Counted from the stretch's first letter, positions 45,892-55,470 are shown. The stretch: 64,000 nt of DNA from Cellvibrio sp. KY-YJ-3 (GCF_008806955.1 NZ_CP031727.1:4106001-4170000), one strand, 5' to 3'. The notes: generated by a model not told the origin, from the letters alone. Made by a program: numbers and translations.

Positions 45892-46797
45892 CTAATAACC
45901 TCCTCCCGTCTCCCCATACCAATACCGCGGCTGATTAATCGGCATGGATTTGGGCAGGGAGGGATTGCTGAGCAGCAGCGGTTTGCGATTCACCAGATAA
46001 GGCAGGCCATTTTTGATGCGAGGATGGGACTTGAAAAACTGCTCGAATTCGCCGTTATCGATTAAGCGTTCAAAACCGGATTCCATCCGTTTGGCTAATT
46101 CTTCGTTATCTTTATTCACAAAAAAATACATGGCCGCGGGGTAAGACAAATACCAATTCGGCGCAACCACCAGATCGTACCGCTGCAAAAAGGCAGTTTC
46201 ATTAGCAATTTCGGTGACGCCGCGCGGAAAATAATCAAAGCGTTTAGCCGCCAGCATTTTGTACAACTGCTCCTTACCTACCCCTTCAGTAACCGGCAAT
46301 CCATTCGCTTTTAGCACAGCCGTATCCGGCCAGTTTGCGCCCTGTCCTGCGACCAGTTGTTGTAGATCCTGCAGCGAGGTTATTTGTTTGAAGCGCGCTT
46401 CGTCCTGACGGCGAATCACCATCAACCGCGCGCCAATTAAGCCTTTGAATAATGGAATACGAATGGGACGTAGCAGGGTTTCCCGGTGATTGGAGGTGAC
46501 TGTCCACAGCAGGTTATTGGTGCTTTCGGTATTGCTTAATTCAATAAGCCAGCGCCACTGGGTGAATTGGCGATCGGAAAATCGCAGTTCAATGAGCTCA
46601 TTGGGGGCTTTGCTTGCGGCAAGAATCAGGCGCAGCAGGTTGACGTAGTAGTCATCCTCACGCTCCGGGGTGACAGCTTCCACATTCACCACATAAATGC
46701 TGGGGGTAGTTTCGGCAGGTGTAACAGCGACCTGTGCCCGGGCACAATTTGCGAGAACAAACACGGCCGTAAAGATGTGCCAGCGCAAGTGCCACAT
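45892..46797 (-). CDS. Periplasmic solute-binding-like protein (SBP family 3 fold)
   Basis: 301 residues with a signal peptide (HIFTAVFVLANCARA, then QVAV). The body resembles amino-acid-type binding proteins: LIGARLMVIRRQDEARF, the ITSLQDLQQLVAGQG domain-crossing segment and YFFVNKDNEELAKRMESG near the C-terminus. No transporter genes adjoin it, and several unlinked proteins of this type act as sensors or are of unknown role. The ATG at 46797 is preferred to one at 46923, which would overlap the divergent permease gene. Confidence 0.75.
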   Translation of the reverse strand: MWHLRWHIFTAVFVLANCARAQVAVTPAETTPSIYVVNVEAVTPEREDDYYVNLLRLILAASKAPNELIELRFSDRQFTQWRWLIELSNTESTNNLLWTVTSNHRETLLRPIRIPLFKGLIGARLMVIRRQDEARFKQITSLQDLQQLVAGQGANWPDTAVLKANGLPVTEGVGKEQLYKMLAAKRFDYFPRGVTEIANETAFLQRYDLVVAPNWYLSYPAAMYFFVNKDNEELAKRMESGFERLIDNGEFEQFFKSHPRIKNGLPYLVNRKPLLLSNPSLPKSMPINQPRYWYGETGGGY

Positions 46798-46914
46798 AGA
46801 CTGATCCACAGAAGTCACCTTGCTTGAGATTAGCACAGGGAAAGGGATGACACCGCCGGAGTTGCTGCCGTATAGTCGCGCATCACCAGCAGGGCTACTT
46901 ACGGAATTCGCACC

Positions 46915-48009
46915 ATGCAACAAAAACTGGAAACTCGCACTTTTTTGCTCTTTCTGCTCATCGTCTCTGTGGGCTTCTTACTCGTTTTGAAACCTTTCTT
47001 TGGCACCATTTTTTGGGCTTGTGCGATTACGGTAATTTTTTATCCGATGCAGACGCGGCTGATCAAATATTTCAATGGCCGCCCCAATACCAGCGCATTA
47101 CTCACATTATTTGCCTGCATTTTGGTTGTGGTATTGCCGGTCACCATCCTGATTAGCTCGGTGGTTGCCGAGGGTTCGGCTTACTACAAGAAGCTGGAAT
47201 CGGGAGAGGTAGACCCGGCGCGCTATCTCGATCAGGTACGCACAGCCTTCCCCGCCGTGCAAGCAACCCTGGATCGCGTTGGAATCGATTTTGCCAAGGT
47301 CAAAGAAGGCGCGTTGAGCGTGACCATGAGCGGCGGCAAATGGTTGGCACAAAATGCGTTAAGCATCGGCCAAAACACTTTTAAGCTACTGCTGAATATC
47401 TGCCTGATGTTGTACCTGACGTTCTTCCTGCTGCGCGATGGTAATTACCTGTTGGAATTATTAATCCGCGCCTTGCCACTGGGCGATTCCCGCGAACGCT
47501 TGTTGTTTTCCAAGTTTGGTGAAGTCACTCGGGCAACCATCAAAGGCAATATGGTAATCGCGCTGATTCAAGGTTCACTCGGCGGCCTGATTTTCTGGGC
47601 GCTGGGTATTCCCGGCGCGCTCTTGTGGGGTGTGGTAATGGCGGTGCTGTCGCTGATTCCCGCGGTGGGGCCAGCGATTGTTTGGGTGCCGGTTTCAATC
47701 TATCTGTTTGCCAGCGGTGAGAATGTCAAAGCAATCATTTTGATTGCTTTTGGTGCGGGAGTAATCGGCTTGGTTGATAACATTCTGCGCCCGATTTTGG
47801 TGGGGCGCGATACCAAGCTGCCTGACTATATCGTGTTGCTCTCCACCCTCGGCGGCTTGGCGCTATTTGGCATTAACGGCTTCGTGATTGGGCCGGTGAT
47901 AGCGGCCTTATTTATCGCCTTTTGGGGAATTTTTATGCGCGATGTAAACGTGCCCGATGCCCCACCGGTCGCACTGGAGAGTCAAAAGCCGGAGGAATCC
48001 GCTGAGTGA
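46915..48009 (+). CDS. AI-2E family (PerM-like) membrane transporter
   Basis: 364 residues with about eight membrane segments. Family features: the N-terminal LVLKPFFGTIFWACAITVIFYP-type helix pair (seen as LKPFFGTIFWACAI), a soluble segment at about 85-150, then LIPAVGPAIVWVPVSIYLF and DNILRPILVGRDTKLPDYIVLLS. The substrate cannot be told from sequence; despite the family name few members export AI-2. Confidence 0.88.
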   Translation: MQQKLETRTFLLFLLIVSVGFLLVLKPFFGTIFWACAITVIFYPMQTRLIKYFNGRPNTSALLTLFACILVVVLPVTILISSVVAEGSAYYKKLESGEVDPARYLDQVRTAFPAVQATLDRVGIDFAKVKEGALSVTMSGGKWLAQNALSIGQNTFKLLLNICLMLYLTFFLLRDGNYLLELLIRALPLGDSRERLLFSKFGEVTRATIKGNMVIALIQGSLGGLIFWALGIPGALLWGVVMAVLSLIPAVGPAIVWVPVSIYLFASGENVKAIILIAFGAGVIGLVDNILRPILVGRDTKLPDYIVLLSTLGGLALFGINGFVIGPVIAALFIAFWGIFMRDVNVPDAPPVALESQKPEESAE

Positions 48010-48085
48010 TCTGCTAGACTGCGCGGCCTTTTTACCTTGACTCCACCTCAAGTGGAGCCATAAATCCCTAAGATGAGATTTGATT

Positions 48086-48706
48086 ATGTCTAACCAATTC
48101 AAGAGCGTTGAAGAACTCGTGAGCTACGGCATTGGCCGTCAAATGGGCGATCAATTGGCCAGCAACCCGTTTGATGGTGTATCACCTGAAGCAGTAGCCC
48201 AAGGCGTTGTGGATGCATTGAAGGATGTTGCAATGCCTTACAGCAATGAAAAGATGCAAGCCGCCTTTGAAGAGATTAACAACCGTATGCAAGCCAAAGC
48301 GGCTGAACAGCACAAGGCGTTGGCAGGTGCTGGCGAAGCTTTCTTGGCAGAAAACGCCAAAAAGACGGGCATTACTGTGACTGCATCTGGTTTGCAATAT
48401 GAAGTAATTACACAAGGCTCCGGTGCAGTTCCAACCGCGACTTCTAAAGTAAAAACCCATTACCACGGCACTTTGATCGACGGTACTGTGTTTGACAGCT
48501 CCGTGAATCGCGGTCAGCCAATCGATTTTCCGGTGAACGGTGTTATTGCCGGTTGGACCGAAGCATTGCAATTGATGCCAGTCGGCTCCAAATGGCGTTT
48601 GTATGTTCCGCATAACCTCGCCTACGGTGAGCGCGGTGCAGGTGCCAGTATTGCGCCTTTCTCAACGCTGATTTTTGATGTTGAGTTGATTGATATTGTT
48701 GGTTAA
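48086..48706 (+). CDS. fklB: FKBP-type peptidyl-prolyl cis-trans isomerase
   Basis: 206 residues: an N-terminal helical dimerisation domain (about 1-90) and a C-terminal FKBP domain with VKTHYHGTLIDGTVFDSS, GVIAGWTEALQLMPVGSKW and NLAYGERGAG. No signal peptide, so cytoplasmic like E. coli FklB/FKBP22. The ATG at 48086 is used rather than the TTG at 48080. A long structured repeat follows the stop. Confidence 0.94.
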   Translation: MSNQFKSVEELVSYGIGRQMGDQLASNPFDGVSPEAVAQGVVDALKDVAMPYSNEKMQAAFEEINNRMQAKAAEQHKALAGAGEAFLAENAKKTGITVTASGLQYEVITQGSGAVPTATSKVKTHYHGTLIDGTVFDSSVNRGQPIDFPVNGVIAGWTEALQLMPVGSKWRLYVPHNLAYGERGAGASIAPFSTLIFDVELIDIVG

Positions 48707-48731
48707 TTAATTCGTACCAACGTCGAGCTCC

Positions 48732-48892
48732 AGCAGGAGTTGCGGAGGTGTTTCCGAGACACGCCGTAAATCCTTCCCTGGAGGCTCGCCGTCGACAGCC
48801 GCATTTGTTCCATACAAATTGCGGCACTTCCCACATCCGTGTGGGTCGTCCATGTCTCCGACGGTCTCAGAAACACCTCCGCAACTCCTGCT
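48732..48892 (+). repeat. Dispersed stem-loop element, copy B (long core)
   Basis: Arms of 29 bases at 48732-48760 and 48864-48892 are complementary at 28 positions. The core starts AGACACGCCGT (48757-48767), has CGTCGACA (48790-48797) and ends TGTCTCCGAC (48853-48862), the same blocks as copy A. Between the last two blocks copy B carries about 50 extra bases that form two small hairpins (GCCGCA.../...TGCGGC and CCCACA/TGTGGG). It starts 26 bases past the fklB stop, in the same orientation as that gene. Confidence 0.85.
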
Positions 48893-48957
48893 TCATCAGC
48901 TTCGATAAGCTTTACAAGCACCCCATTATTCACTGTTAATTTGTTAACGGATTTTCC

Positions 48958-49875
48958 ATGTGGTTTAAAAATTTACGTTTGTATCGTCTCACCGAACAGT
49001 GGACTATTTCCGCTGAAGAATTAAATGAAAAGCTTGCCGAATTTTGTTTTAACCCCTGCGGCAACCTGGACCCAATGCGCTATGGTTTTGAACCACCGCT
49101 GGGGCGTCACGGCAGTGAGTTTGTACACGTGACTAACGGTTACGTGATGATTTGCGCTAAGAAGCAGGAAAAAATTCTGCCCGGTGGCGTGATCAAAGAA
49201 CAGCTGGAGGAAAAGGTACAAGCGATTAAAGACGCCGAATCGCGCCCGGTTGGTCGCAAAGAGCGCGACACGTTAAAAGACGAAATTATTTTTTCGCTGC
49301 TACCGCGCGCCTTTACCCGTTCGTCGCTGGATTACGCCTATATCGCGCCGCAGGAAGGGCTGATTGTGGTGAATTCTTCATCTGCAAAACGCGCGGAAGA
49401 TTTGCTTAGCAAATTGCGCGAAGCACTGGGCAGTTTGCGCTGTTTACCTATCGCACCCAAAAATATTCCCACCCAGGTCATGACCCATTGGTTGCGTGAG
49501 AGCGAAGCACCGCACCAGTTTGAATTGGGTGAAGAGGTTGAACTACAAGCCGCAAAAGATGGCCGCGTAGTCCGCTGTAAAAAACAGGATTTAACCGCAA
49601 GCGAAATCCGCAATCATTTGGAAAGCGGAATGCACGTAAGCAAAATCGCGCTGGTGTGGAAAGAATCCATCAGCTGCATTATCGATGATCAAGTCGCAGT
49701 GAAGCGCTTGAAGTTTGAAGATGTGATTAGCGACAAAGCCAACGAACGTAACCCGGAAAGCAAAGCGGAGCAATTTGATGCCGACTTCGCGATTATGGCG
49801 ATGGAGTTAAAAAACTTTATCTCCGCGTTGCTGGCAGCCTTTGGTGGTGAAGCTGATTCAATGTTAGATAATTAG
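48958..49875 (+). CDS. rdgC: Recombination-associated protein RdgC
   Basis: Ring-forming DNA-binding protein that limits RecA action at replication forks. 305 residues, standard size. Signatures: the start MWFKNLRLYRLT, GFEPPLGRHG, LLPRAFTRSSLDYAYI, and the DADFAIMAMELKNFI block near the C-terminus. The promoter should lie within the 65 bases between the repeat element and the start. Confidence 0.96.
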   Translation: MWFKNLRLYRLTEQWTISAEELNEKLAEFCFNPCGNLDPMRYGFEPPLGRHGSEFVHVTNGYVMICAKKQEKILPGGVIKEQLEEKVQAIKDAESRPVGRKERDTLKDEIIFSLLPRAFTRSSLDYAYIAPQEGLIVVNSSSAKRAEDLLSKLREALGSLRCLPIAPKNIPTQVMTHWLRESEAPHQFELGEEVELQAAKDGRVVRCKKQDLTASEIRNHLESGMHVSKIALVWKESISCIIDDQVAVKRLKFEDVISDKANERNPESKAEQFDADFAIMAMELKNFISALLAAFGGEADSMLDN

Positions 49876-49989
49876 TACCTGACTGAATTAGTGAGCCCCC
49901 ATTAATGGTTTGCAAAGTCATATAGCAATTAAACATCATTACAAGTCGAGGGGAAGATCAGGCACTTCCCTATTTACTGGATAATAATA

Positions 49990-51687
49990 ATGACCTTTTT
50001 CCCCCATTTCAGTCAGCATCAGGTAACGATAGCACTGAGTGTTTACATTGGGCTAATACTCAATAGCCCGGTTCTTATTCGCAATTGTGCAGGAGGCTGG
50101 CTTCAGACAAGCTCTGCGCTTTTATCTGCCCTAGCATTATTTTCGCTGTGTTATTTACTTGTCCGTTTTTTCAGCTTATTCGGGCAGACTGGTTATAAAT
50201 TTTTTTCAAGCTTTACCTTGCTTGTATCTGCTGCAGCAAGTTACTACATGACATTTTTCAATGTGGTGATTGGCTACGGTGCCATTGTTTCCACGCTAAC
50301 ATTCGATACTGACTTAAACAGTGAAGTGGTAGGTTACACATTTTTCCTGTGGCTTGTGCTCACGGGATTAGCTCCCTGTGTGTGGCTGTGGTTTACCAAA
50401 TTAACCAATACCACCTACAGCAACATGGGAATTAAATCTATTGCCAAAAGTTGTTTACCCATACTAGGCGCACTAGTGGCATTTAATGTCAGCATCAAAA
50501 CCATTATTGCCATCACAGAAGATCACGCACGTAAAAACAATCAATATACGGCCAGCACTGGCGGCATTATTGCTCACTCTTATTTACCGACCAACTGGAT
50601 CGCCAGCCTCAGTATTTACCTACATCAACTCGGCAAAGAAAGCACCAGCAATCAAAAGTTGTATGACCCAAGCAAACACTTCACCTATCAAGCAACACCC
50701 GCACTTGATGATTTATTTGTGGTATTTGTGATTGGTGAAACCACGCGCTGGGATCATATGGGGCTATTTGGTTACGAGCGCAGCACAACTCCGCTGCTCG
50801 CACAAGAACCCAACCTGATTGCAATGCGTGGCACCTCATGCGACACAGCAACAAAACTTTCACTACGCTGCATGTTTGTACGCGAAAATGGTACTGAAGA
50901 CGATGCCCAACGCACGCTCAAAGAGCGCAATGTATTTGCCGTGCTGCGTAAATTAGGGTTTACCTCAGAATTATTTGCCATGCAAAGCGAAGCCTGGTTT
51001 TATTCAAGCCTGGATGCTAATCGCTACGAAATCCGTGAAGTAGTTGCGGCGGAATATGCTTACAGCAAACATCCTATTGATGACATGTTATTAGTAGCTC
51101 AAATGGAGCGATCCATTAGCAAGCACCTACAGGGAAAACACCTAATCATATTGCACACAAAAGGATCTCATCACCTTTATAGCCAGCGTCATACGCGAGA
51201 CTTTGCAAACTTCACACCGGAATGTATGGACATAGATGATAGTTGCACCAAACAGCAATTGATCAACTCATTTGATAACTCTGTGCTGTACGTTGATTAC
51301 ATGCTGAAAAATGTATTCGATAAATTGCGCAATAAAAATGCACTAGTGTTTTATGTTCCAGATCACGGCGAATCTATCGAGGAAAACCAACACTTCCACG
51401 CCACCCCCAAAGAGATGGCGCCCCCCGAACAATTTCGCGTTCCTTTTATTGTTTGGGCATCGGATAAGTTTATTGCACAACCGCAACATCAAGTGCTATT
51501 TTCCAATCTGAAAAAGCGTGAAGAAAATAATTTCAATCCACATCATGAACAAATTTTCGATAGCCTGCTCGGCTGCATGGGCTACTCGTCGCCCGACGGT
51601 GGTATCAACACGCAAAATAACTGGTGCGGCGACAACCCAAAATCAATGGCCTTCGACAACCACTCTTCTGGCCTCAGCCAGCGTTAA
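49990..51687 (+). CDS. Phosphoethanolamine transferase (EptA/MCR-like sulfatase fold)
   Basis: Adds phosphoethanolamine to lipid A or another envelope glycan. 565 residues: five N-terminal membrane helices (to about 190), then the periplasmic catalytic domain. GETTRWDHMGLFGYERSTTP contains the metal-binding Glu. Thr288 in SCDTATKLSLRC corresponds to the nucleophile, flanked by Cys284 and Cys294 as in MCR-1. VPDHGES and HFHATP complete the zinc site. The usual SCGT is SCDT and the usual VPC is LRC, so the substrate may differ from lipid A. Its last 45 bases overlap the convergent sulP gene. Confidence 0.88.
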   Translation: MTFFPHFSQHQVTIALSVYIGLILNSPVLIRNCAGGWLQTSSALLSALALFSLCYLLVRFFSLFGQTGYKFFSSFTLLVSAAASYYMTFFNVVIGYGAIVSTLTFDTDLNSEVVGYTFFLWLVLTGLAPCVWLWFTKLTNTTYSNMGIKSIAKSCLPILGALVAFNVSIKTIIAITEDHARKNNQYTASTGGIIAHSYLPTNWIASLSIYLHQLGKESTSNQKLYDPSKHFTYQATPALDDLFVVFVIGETTRWDHMGLFGYERSTTPLLAQEPNLIAMRGTSCDTATKLSLRCMFVRENGTEDDAQRTLKERNVFAVLRKLGFTSELFAMQSEAWFYSSLDANRYEIREVVAAEYAYSKHPIDDMLLVAQMERSISKHLQGKHLIILHTKGSHHLYSQRHTRDFANFTPECMDIDDSCTKQQLINSFDNSVLYVDYMLKNVFDKLRNKNALVFYVPDHGESIEENQHFHATPKEMAPPEQFRVPFIVWASDKFIAQPQHQVLFSNLKKREENNFNPHHEQIFDSLLGCMGYSSPDGGINTQNNWCGDNPKSMAFDNHSSGLSQR

Positions 51688-53370
51688 ATAAAAACGCAGC
51701 ACGCCTTTTATCGGTTTGATATTGGCGTGCGCCAGTGTACTCAGTGGCTGTTTGGGAATATCAGTCAGAATTAATTCGGTATTATTTTTTTCGCATTTGG
51801 CGATCAGTTTATTCAACGCCGACAAGCCACCCGCATCCAGTAGCGATACTTCTTTTAACGAGAGGATAATATGTTGCTGTTCGGTGCAGAGCGTTGAAAG
51901 CTCTCCAAAAACGCGATCAGCGGCGGCAAAAAATAATGGCCCGCTAATACTGAACGCCCGCCAGTTTTCCGGTAGTTGTTTACCATCAATTCGTCCATCA
52001 CCTGTCACATCATCCACATGGGTCATGGCCGCAATTTCTTTCATAAACAGCAGCGCCGCTAACACAATACCGGCAGTAATCGCGATCACCATATCGAACA
52101 ATACCGTTAACGCAAAACAGGTGATAAAAACCCAAACATCACCGCGCGGTGCGGTTTTAATTAAGTGCACCGCTTTATGCGCTTCACTCATTCCCCAAGC
52201 CACCATCACCAACAGCGCCGCCATGGCAGGCATTGGTAAATAAGCGAGCAGCGGCGCGAGCGCAACCAACCCCAGTAAGACCACTAACGCATGGATCATG
52301 CCCGCCACTGGCGATTCCGCGCCCGCCTTAATACTCGCTGCCGAACGCGCAAGTGCAGCAGTGGCGGTAATGCCACCGAAAAATGGTGTGATGATATTGG
52401 CAATACCCTGCCCCAATAATTCGCTATTGGCACTGTGGCGTTTGCCGCTCATGCCATCCAACACTACCGCACACAATAAGGATTCAATCGCGCCGAGCAT
52501 GGCAATCGCAAAGGCAGCGGCGAGTAAATCCTGCACCACGCGCAAATTCCATTGAATCGATTCGCCATTTGCACCGGCCTGCAGCCAGGGCCATTCAAAT
52601 TGCGGCAGCTGCGGTGGAATACCCAAACCGGTGCTACCGTCGGCCAGCGTATAAGAAAAACGCGAGCCAATTGTGTCCACATCAAAGCCGGATTGATTCA
52701 ACACTACAGCGACCAGAGTGCCGACAATCAGCGCGGGCAAATGCGGTGGCACAGGCAACTTTAATAACGGCCACAACAGCATGATGGCGAGCGTCGCGGC
52801 AGCGACAACAAAACTCGGCCAATAAAAATCCGGCAAGCTTTGTATTAACAACCAGAGCTTTTCCAAATAGTGTTCGGGCATATCGGGCAATTGCAAACCA
52901 AAAAAATCTTTTATTTGCAAGGTCGCAATCACCACCGCAATACCGGCGGTAAAACCAAGCGTTACCGCTTCAGGAATATATTCAATCAAACGCCCCAAGC
53001 GCAGCAGTGCCATCACCACCAAAATTCCACCAGCCATCACACTGGCCACCAGCAAGCCACCCAAACCATATTTTTGCGCGATGGGATAAAGGATCACGAC
53101 AAACGCCGCCGTAGGGCCAGAAATACTAAACCGCGAGCCGCCCAGCAGCGGAATTAAAAACCCGGCGATGATGGCGGTATACAAACCGTATTGCGGCGGC
53201 ACACCGCTGGCGATGGCGAGTGCCATCGCCAGTGGAATCGCAATAATGCCAACGGTGATGCCCGCTAATAAATCGCGGGTGAAGCGCGGCGCACCATAAT
53301 GTTCAGTGATGCACGCCTCGCGCAAGGCGTGGCCAAGTCGCAGGGAAAACAAATGGGCGCGATGGGGCAT
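51643..53370 (-). CDS. SulP-family anion transporter with STAS domain
   Basis: 575 residues: about twelve to fourteen membrane segments (AGITVGIIAIPLAMALAIASG near the start, ISGPTAAFVVILYPIA, LGQGIANIITPFFGGI) and a C-terminal STAS domain (about 445-560) with ISGPLFFAAADRVF and VSLLDAGGLSALNKL. Transports sulfate, bicarbonate or another anion; the substrate cannot be told. AAGGA precedes the ATG at 53370. No carbonic anhydrase gene adjoins. Confidence 0.92.
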   Translation of the reverse strand: MPHRAHLFSLRLGHALREACITEHYGAPRFTRDLLAGITVGIIAIPLAMALAIASGVPPQYGLYTAIIAGFLIPLLGGSRFSISGPTAAFVVILYPIAQKYGLGGLLVASVMAGGILVVMALLRLGRLIEYIPEAVTLGFTAGIAVVIATLQIKDFFGLQLPDMPEHYLEKLWLLIQSLPDFYWPSFVVAAATLAIMLLWPLLKLPVPPHLPALIVGTLVAVVLNQSGFDVDTIGSRFSYTLADGSTGLGIPPQLPQFEWPWLQAGANGESIQWNLRVVQDLLAAAFAIAMLGAIESLLCAVVLDGMSGKRHSANSELLGQGIANIITPFFGGITATAALARSAASIKAGAESPVAGMIHALVVLLGLVALAPLLAYLPMPAMAALLVMVAWGMSEAHKAVHLIKTAPRGDVWVFITCFALTVLFDMVIAITAGIVLAALLFMKEIAAMTHVDDVTGDGRIDGKQLPENWRAFSISGPLFFAAADRVFGELSTLCTEQQHIILSLKEVSLLDAGGLSALNKLIAKCEKNNTELILTDIPKQPLSTLAHANIKPIKGVLRFYLTLAEARRVVVEGH

Positions 53371-53543
53371 GGGAATCCTTTTTCAAAATCTTGATGCGGA
53401 TTTTTGTCGTCGAATGGCAACCGTGGTTGGTGGCAAATTACTTTGCAAAACTAACGCCAGAATCCACGTTCGCTATTTTTAATTACTCATCCAGTATGGA
53501 CACTCATCACTGTCAGCATAGCTGATGCAATGGATAAACCGAC

Positions 53544-53560
53544 TTTACAACTTCTTTACG
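53544..53560 (+). promoter_or_regulatory. Candidate KdpE-binding site of the kdp operon
   Basis: TTTACA-N5-TTTACG followed by CCCC resembles the E. coli KdpE site (TTTATA-N5-TTTACA type followed by CCCC). A third TTTACG lies 32 bases further on (53587-53592). It is about 80 bases before kdpF, the expected position for an activator site. The rest of the 53371-53640 gap shows nothing else. Confidence 0.6.
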
Positions 53561-53640
53561 CCCCTCGCTTCTTCCCCACTCGATTCTTTACGCGCGTTTT
53601 CCCTAACCTGATCTCCTCGTTAACAGATGAGGTTATGCCC

Positions 53641-53727
53641 GTGAATACGTTGCTGTTGTTGATTGTTATAGCGCTCTCCATCTACTTGTGTGTGGCCATG
53701 GTCGCACCTGAAAAATTTCAGGAGTAA
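53641..53727 (+). CDS. kdpF: KdpF small subunit
   Basis: 28-residue single-helix peptide (NTLLLLIVIALSIYLCVAMV, then APEKFQ) that stabilises the KdpABC potassium pump. GTG at 53641 with GAGG eight bases upstream; an ATG two codons before is too close to the ribosome binding site. It lies three bases before kdpA. Confidence 0.88.
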   Translation: MNTLLLLIVIALSIYLCVAMVAPEKFQE

Positions 53728-53730
53728 GCC

Positions 53731-55470
53731 ATGCTGGAAATTACGCTGATTGTTGTTGCCAGCTTGATGCTGGCGTGGCCGCTGGGGATTTATATGGCGG
53801 GAATTTTCTCTGCGCAGCCTCACGCCAGCGACCGGTTTTTTTTACCTATCGAGAAAACGCTTTATCGCCTTTTAGGGATTAATGCGGCGCGCGGCATGAA
53901 TTGGAAAACCTACGGCAGTGCGTTTCTGCTGAGCAATTTTTTGCTGTTTATCGCCGCTTTTTTGTTGTTTTTATTTCAGCATCGCCTGCCGTTAAATCCT
54001 GATGGTATAGGTCCACTAAGCTGGGATCTGGCGTTGCACACCGCCGTATCCTTTATCACCAATACCAATCAGCAACATTATTCAGGGCAAGCGCAGCTGA
54101 GTTATTTCTCGCAATCGGTGGCGATTGTGACCCTGCAATTTGTGACTCCGGCGATGGGTTTGGCAATTTGCCTTGCGGTATTGCGGGGGCTGCTTGGGGG
54201 AAACAATAAAGACACTGCCGCTGAAGGCGAAGAGCGGGATCTGGGCAATTATTATGTGGATGTGACCCGCGCCGTGGTGCGCGTATTAGTTCCCGCTGCC
54301 TCTATTCTCGCGCTCTTGCTGACGTGGCAAGGTGTGCCGAGTAGCTATGAGGGTGCGGCGACAATCACCACACTTGAATCAGGCACCACGCTCGAGTCAG
54401 CCAGTGTTGAACAGACAATCCCGCGCGGGCCAGTCGCAGCGATGGTGGCGATCAAACAACTCGGCACCAATGGCGGCGGCTGGTTCGGGCCTAACAGTAC
54501 CAATCCACTGGAAAACCCCACGCCGCTAAGCAATGCGCTGGAAACCATGGCGCTGGTGCTTATCCCCATGGCGGTGGTGTTTATGGCGGGCTATCTGCTG
54601 CGCAGCCGTCGTTTTACTTTGATGTCTTTGGCGGCGATGGGAATACTCAGTATCGCCTGCATCAGCGCCAGCGTTTACAGCGAGCGCCAACCCAATGCGG
54701 CCTTTAGCGGACTCAGCGCAACTGATGTGAACATGGAAGGTAAAGAGGTTCGCTTTGGCGCCGATGCCTCCGCACTCTGGGCGACACTTACCACCCAAAC
54801 CTCCAACGGTTCGGTGAATGCGATGCACGATTCACTCAACCCGATTGCAGGTTTAGTGACGCGCGCGGGCATGCTAATCAACGCCATCTGGGGCGGAATT
54901 GGCTGCGGCTTTGTGAATTTTATGGTGTATGTGTGGATCACTGTATTCCTAGCCGGTTTGATGATCGGGCGCACGCCGGAAATCTTCGGGCGCAAGCTGG
55001 AGACACCGGAAATTCGTCTGCTCGGCGTGCTGATTGTGTTGCCCAGTTTGTGCATTCTTGGGCTAACCGCCATCACGCTGGCAATCCCGTCTATCACCGG
55101 CACCAGCAACCCGGGTTTTCACGGTATCTCCCAAGTGATTTACGAATACGTCTCCGCCTTTGCCAATAACGGTTCGGGGTTTGAAGGGTTGAGCGATAAC
55201 ACACCCTGGTGGAATTTGAGCACCAGTTTGTGCCTGGCATTGGGTCGCTACTTGCCGCTGTTTATCCCGCTGATGATTGCCGGATATCTCGCGCGCAAAC
55301 GTGTCGCGCCGGAATCCAGCGCCAGTTTGAATATCGGCAGCACCACCTTTTGCCTGACGCTGGTGACGGTGATTCTGCTACTCAACTTCCTCTCCTTCCT
55401 GCCCTCCATGGTGCTTGGCCCGATTGGCGAAGCACTGCAACTGGCTCAACATTCAGGGGCTGCCAAATGA
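53731..55470 (+). CDS. kdpA: Potassium-transporting ATPase subunit KdpA
   Basis: Channel-like subunit carrying the K+ selectivity filter. 579 residues, about ten membrane segments. Filter-type motifs: FITNTNQQHYSG, GTNGGGWFGPNSTNP, GCGFVNFM and FANNGSGFEGL, one per pseudo-repeat. The stop overlaps the kdpB start as ATGA. Confidence 0.97.
   Translation: MLEITLIVVASLMLAWPLGIYMAGIFSAQPHASDRFFLPIEKTLYRLLGINAARGMNWKTYGSAFLLSNFLLFIAAFLLFLFQHRLPLNPDGIGPLSWDLALHTAVSFITNTNQQHYSGQAQLSYFSQSVAIVTLQFVTPAMGLAICLAVLRGLLGGNNKDTAAEGEERDLGNYYVDVTRAVVRVLVPAASILALLLTWQGVPSSYEGAATITTLESGTTLESASVEQTIPRGPVAAMVAIKQLGTNGGGWFGPNSTNPLENPTPLSNALETMALVLIPMAVVFMAGYLLRSRRFTLMSLAAMGILSIACISASVYSERQPNAAFSGLSATDVNMEGKEVRFGADASALWATLTTQTSNGSVNAMHDSLNPIAGLVTRAGMLINAIWGGIGCGFVNFMVYVWITVFLAGLMIGRTPEIFGRKLETPEIRLLGVLIVLPSLCILGLTAITLAIPSITGTSNPGFHGISQVIYEYVSAFANNGSGFEGLSDNTPWWNLSTSLCLALGRYLPLFIPLMIAGYLARKRVAPESSASLNIGSTTFCLTLVTVILLLNFLSFLPSMVLGPIGEALQLAQHSGAAK

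Noticed and set aside
48732-48892. Reading the inverted repeat as a miniature transposon (MITE)
   Set aside because: The arms of the two copies are unrelated, whereas MITE copies share terminal repeats; no target-site duplication was recognised.
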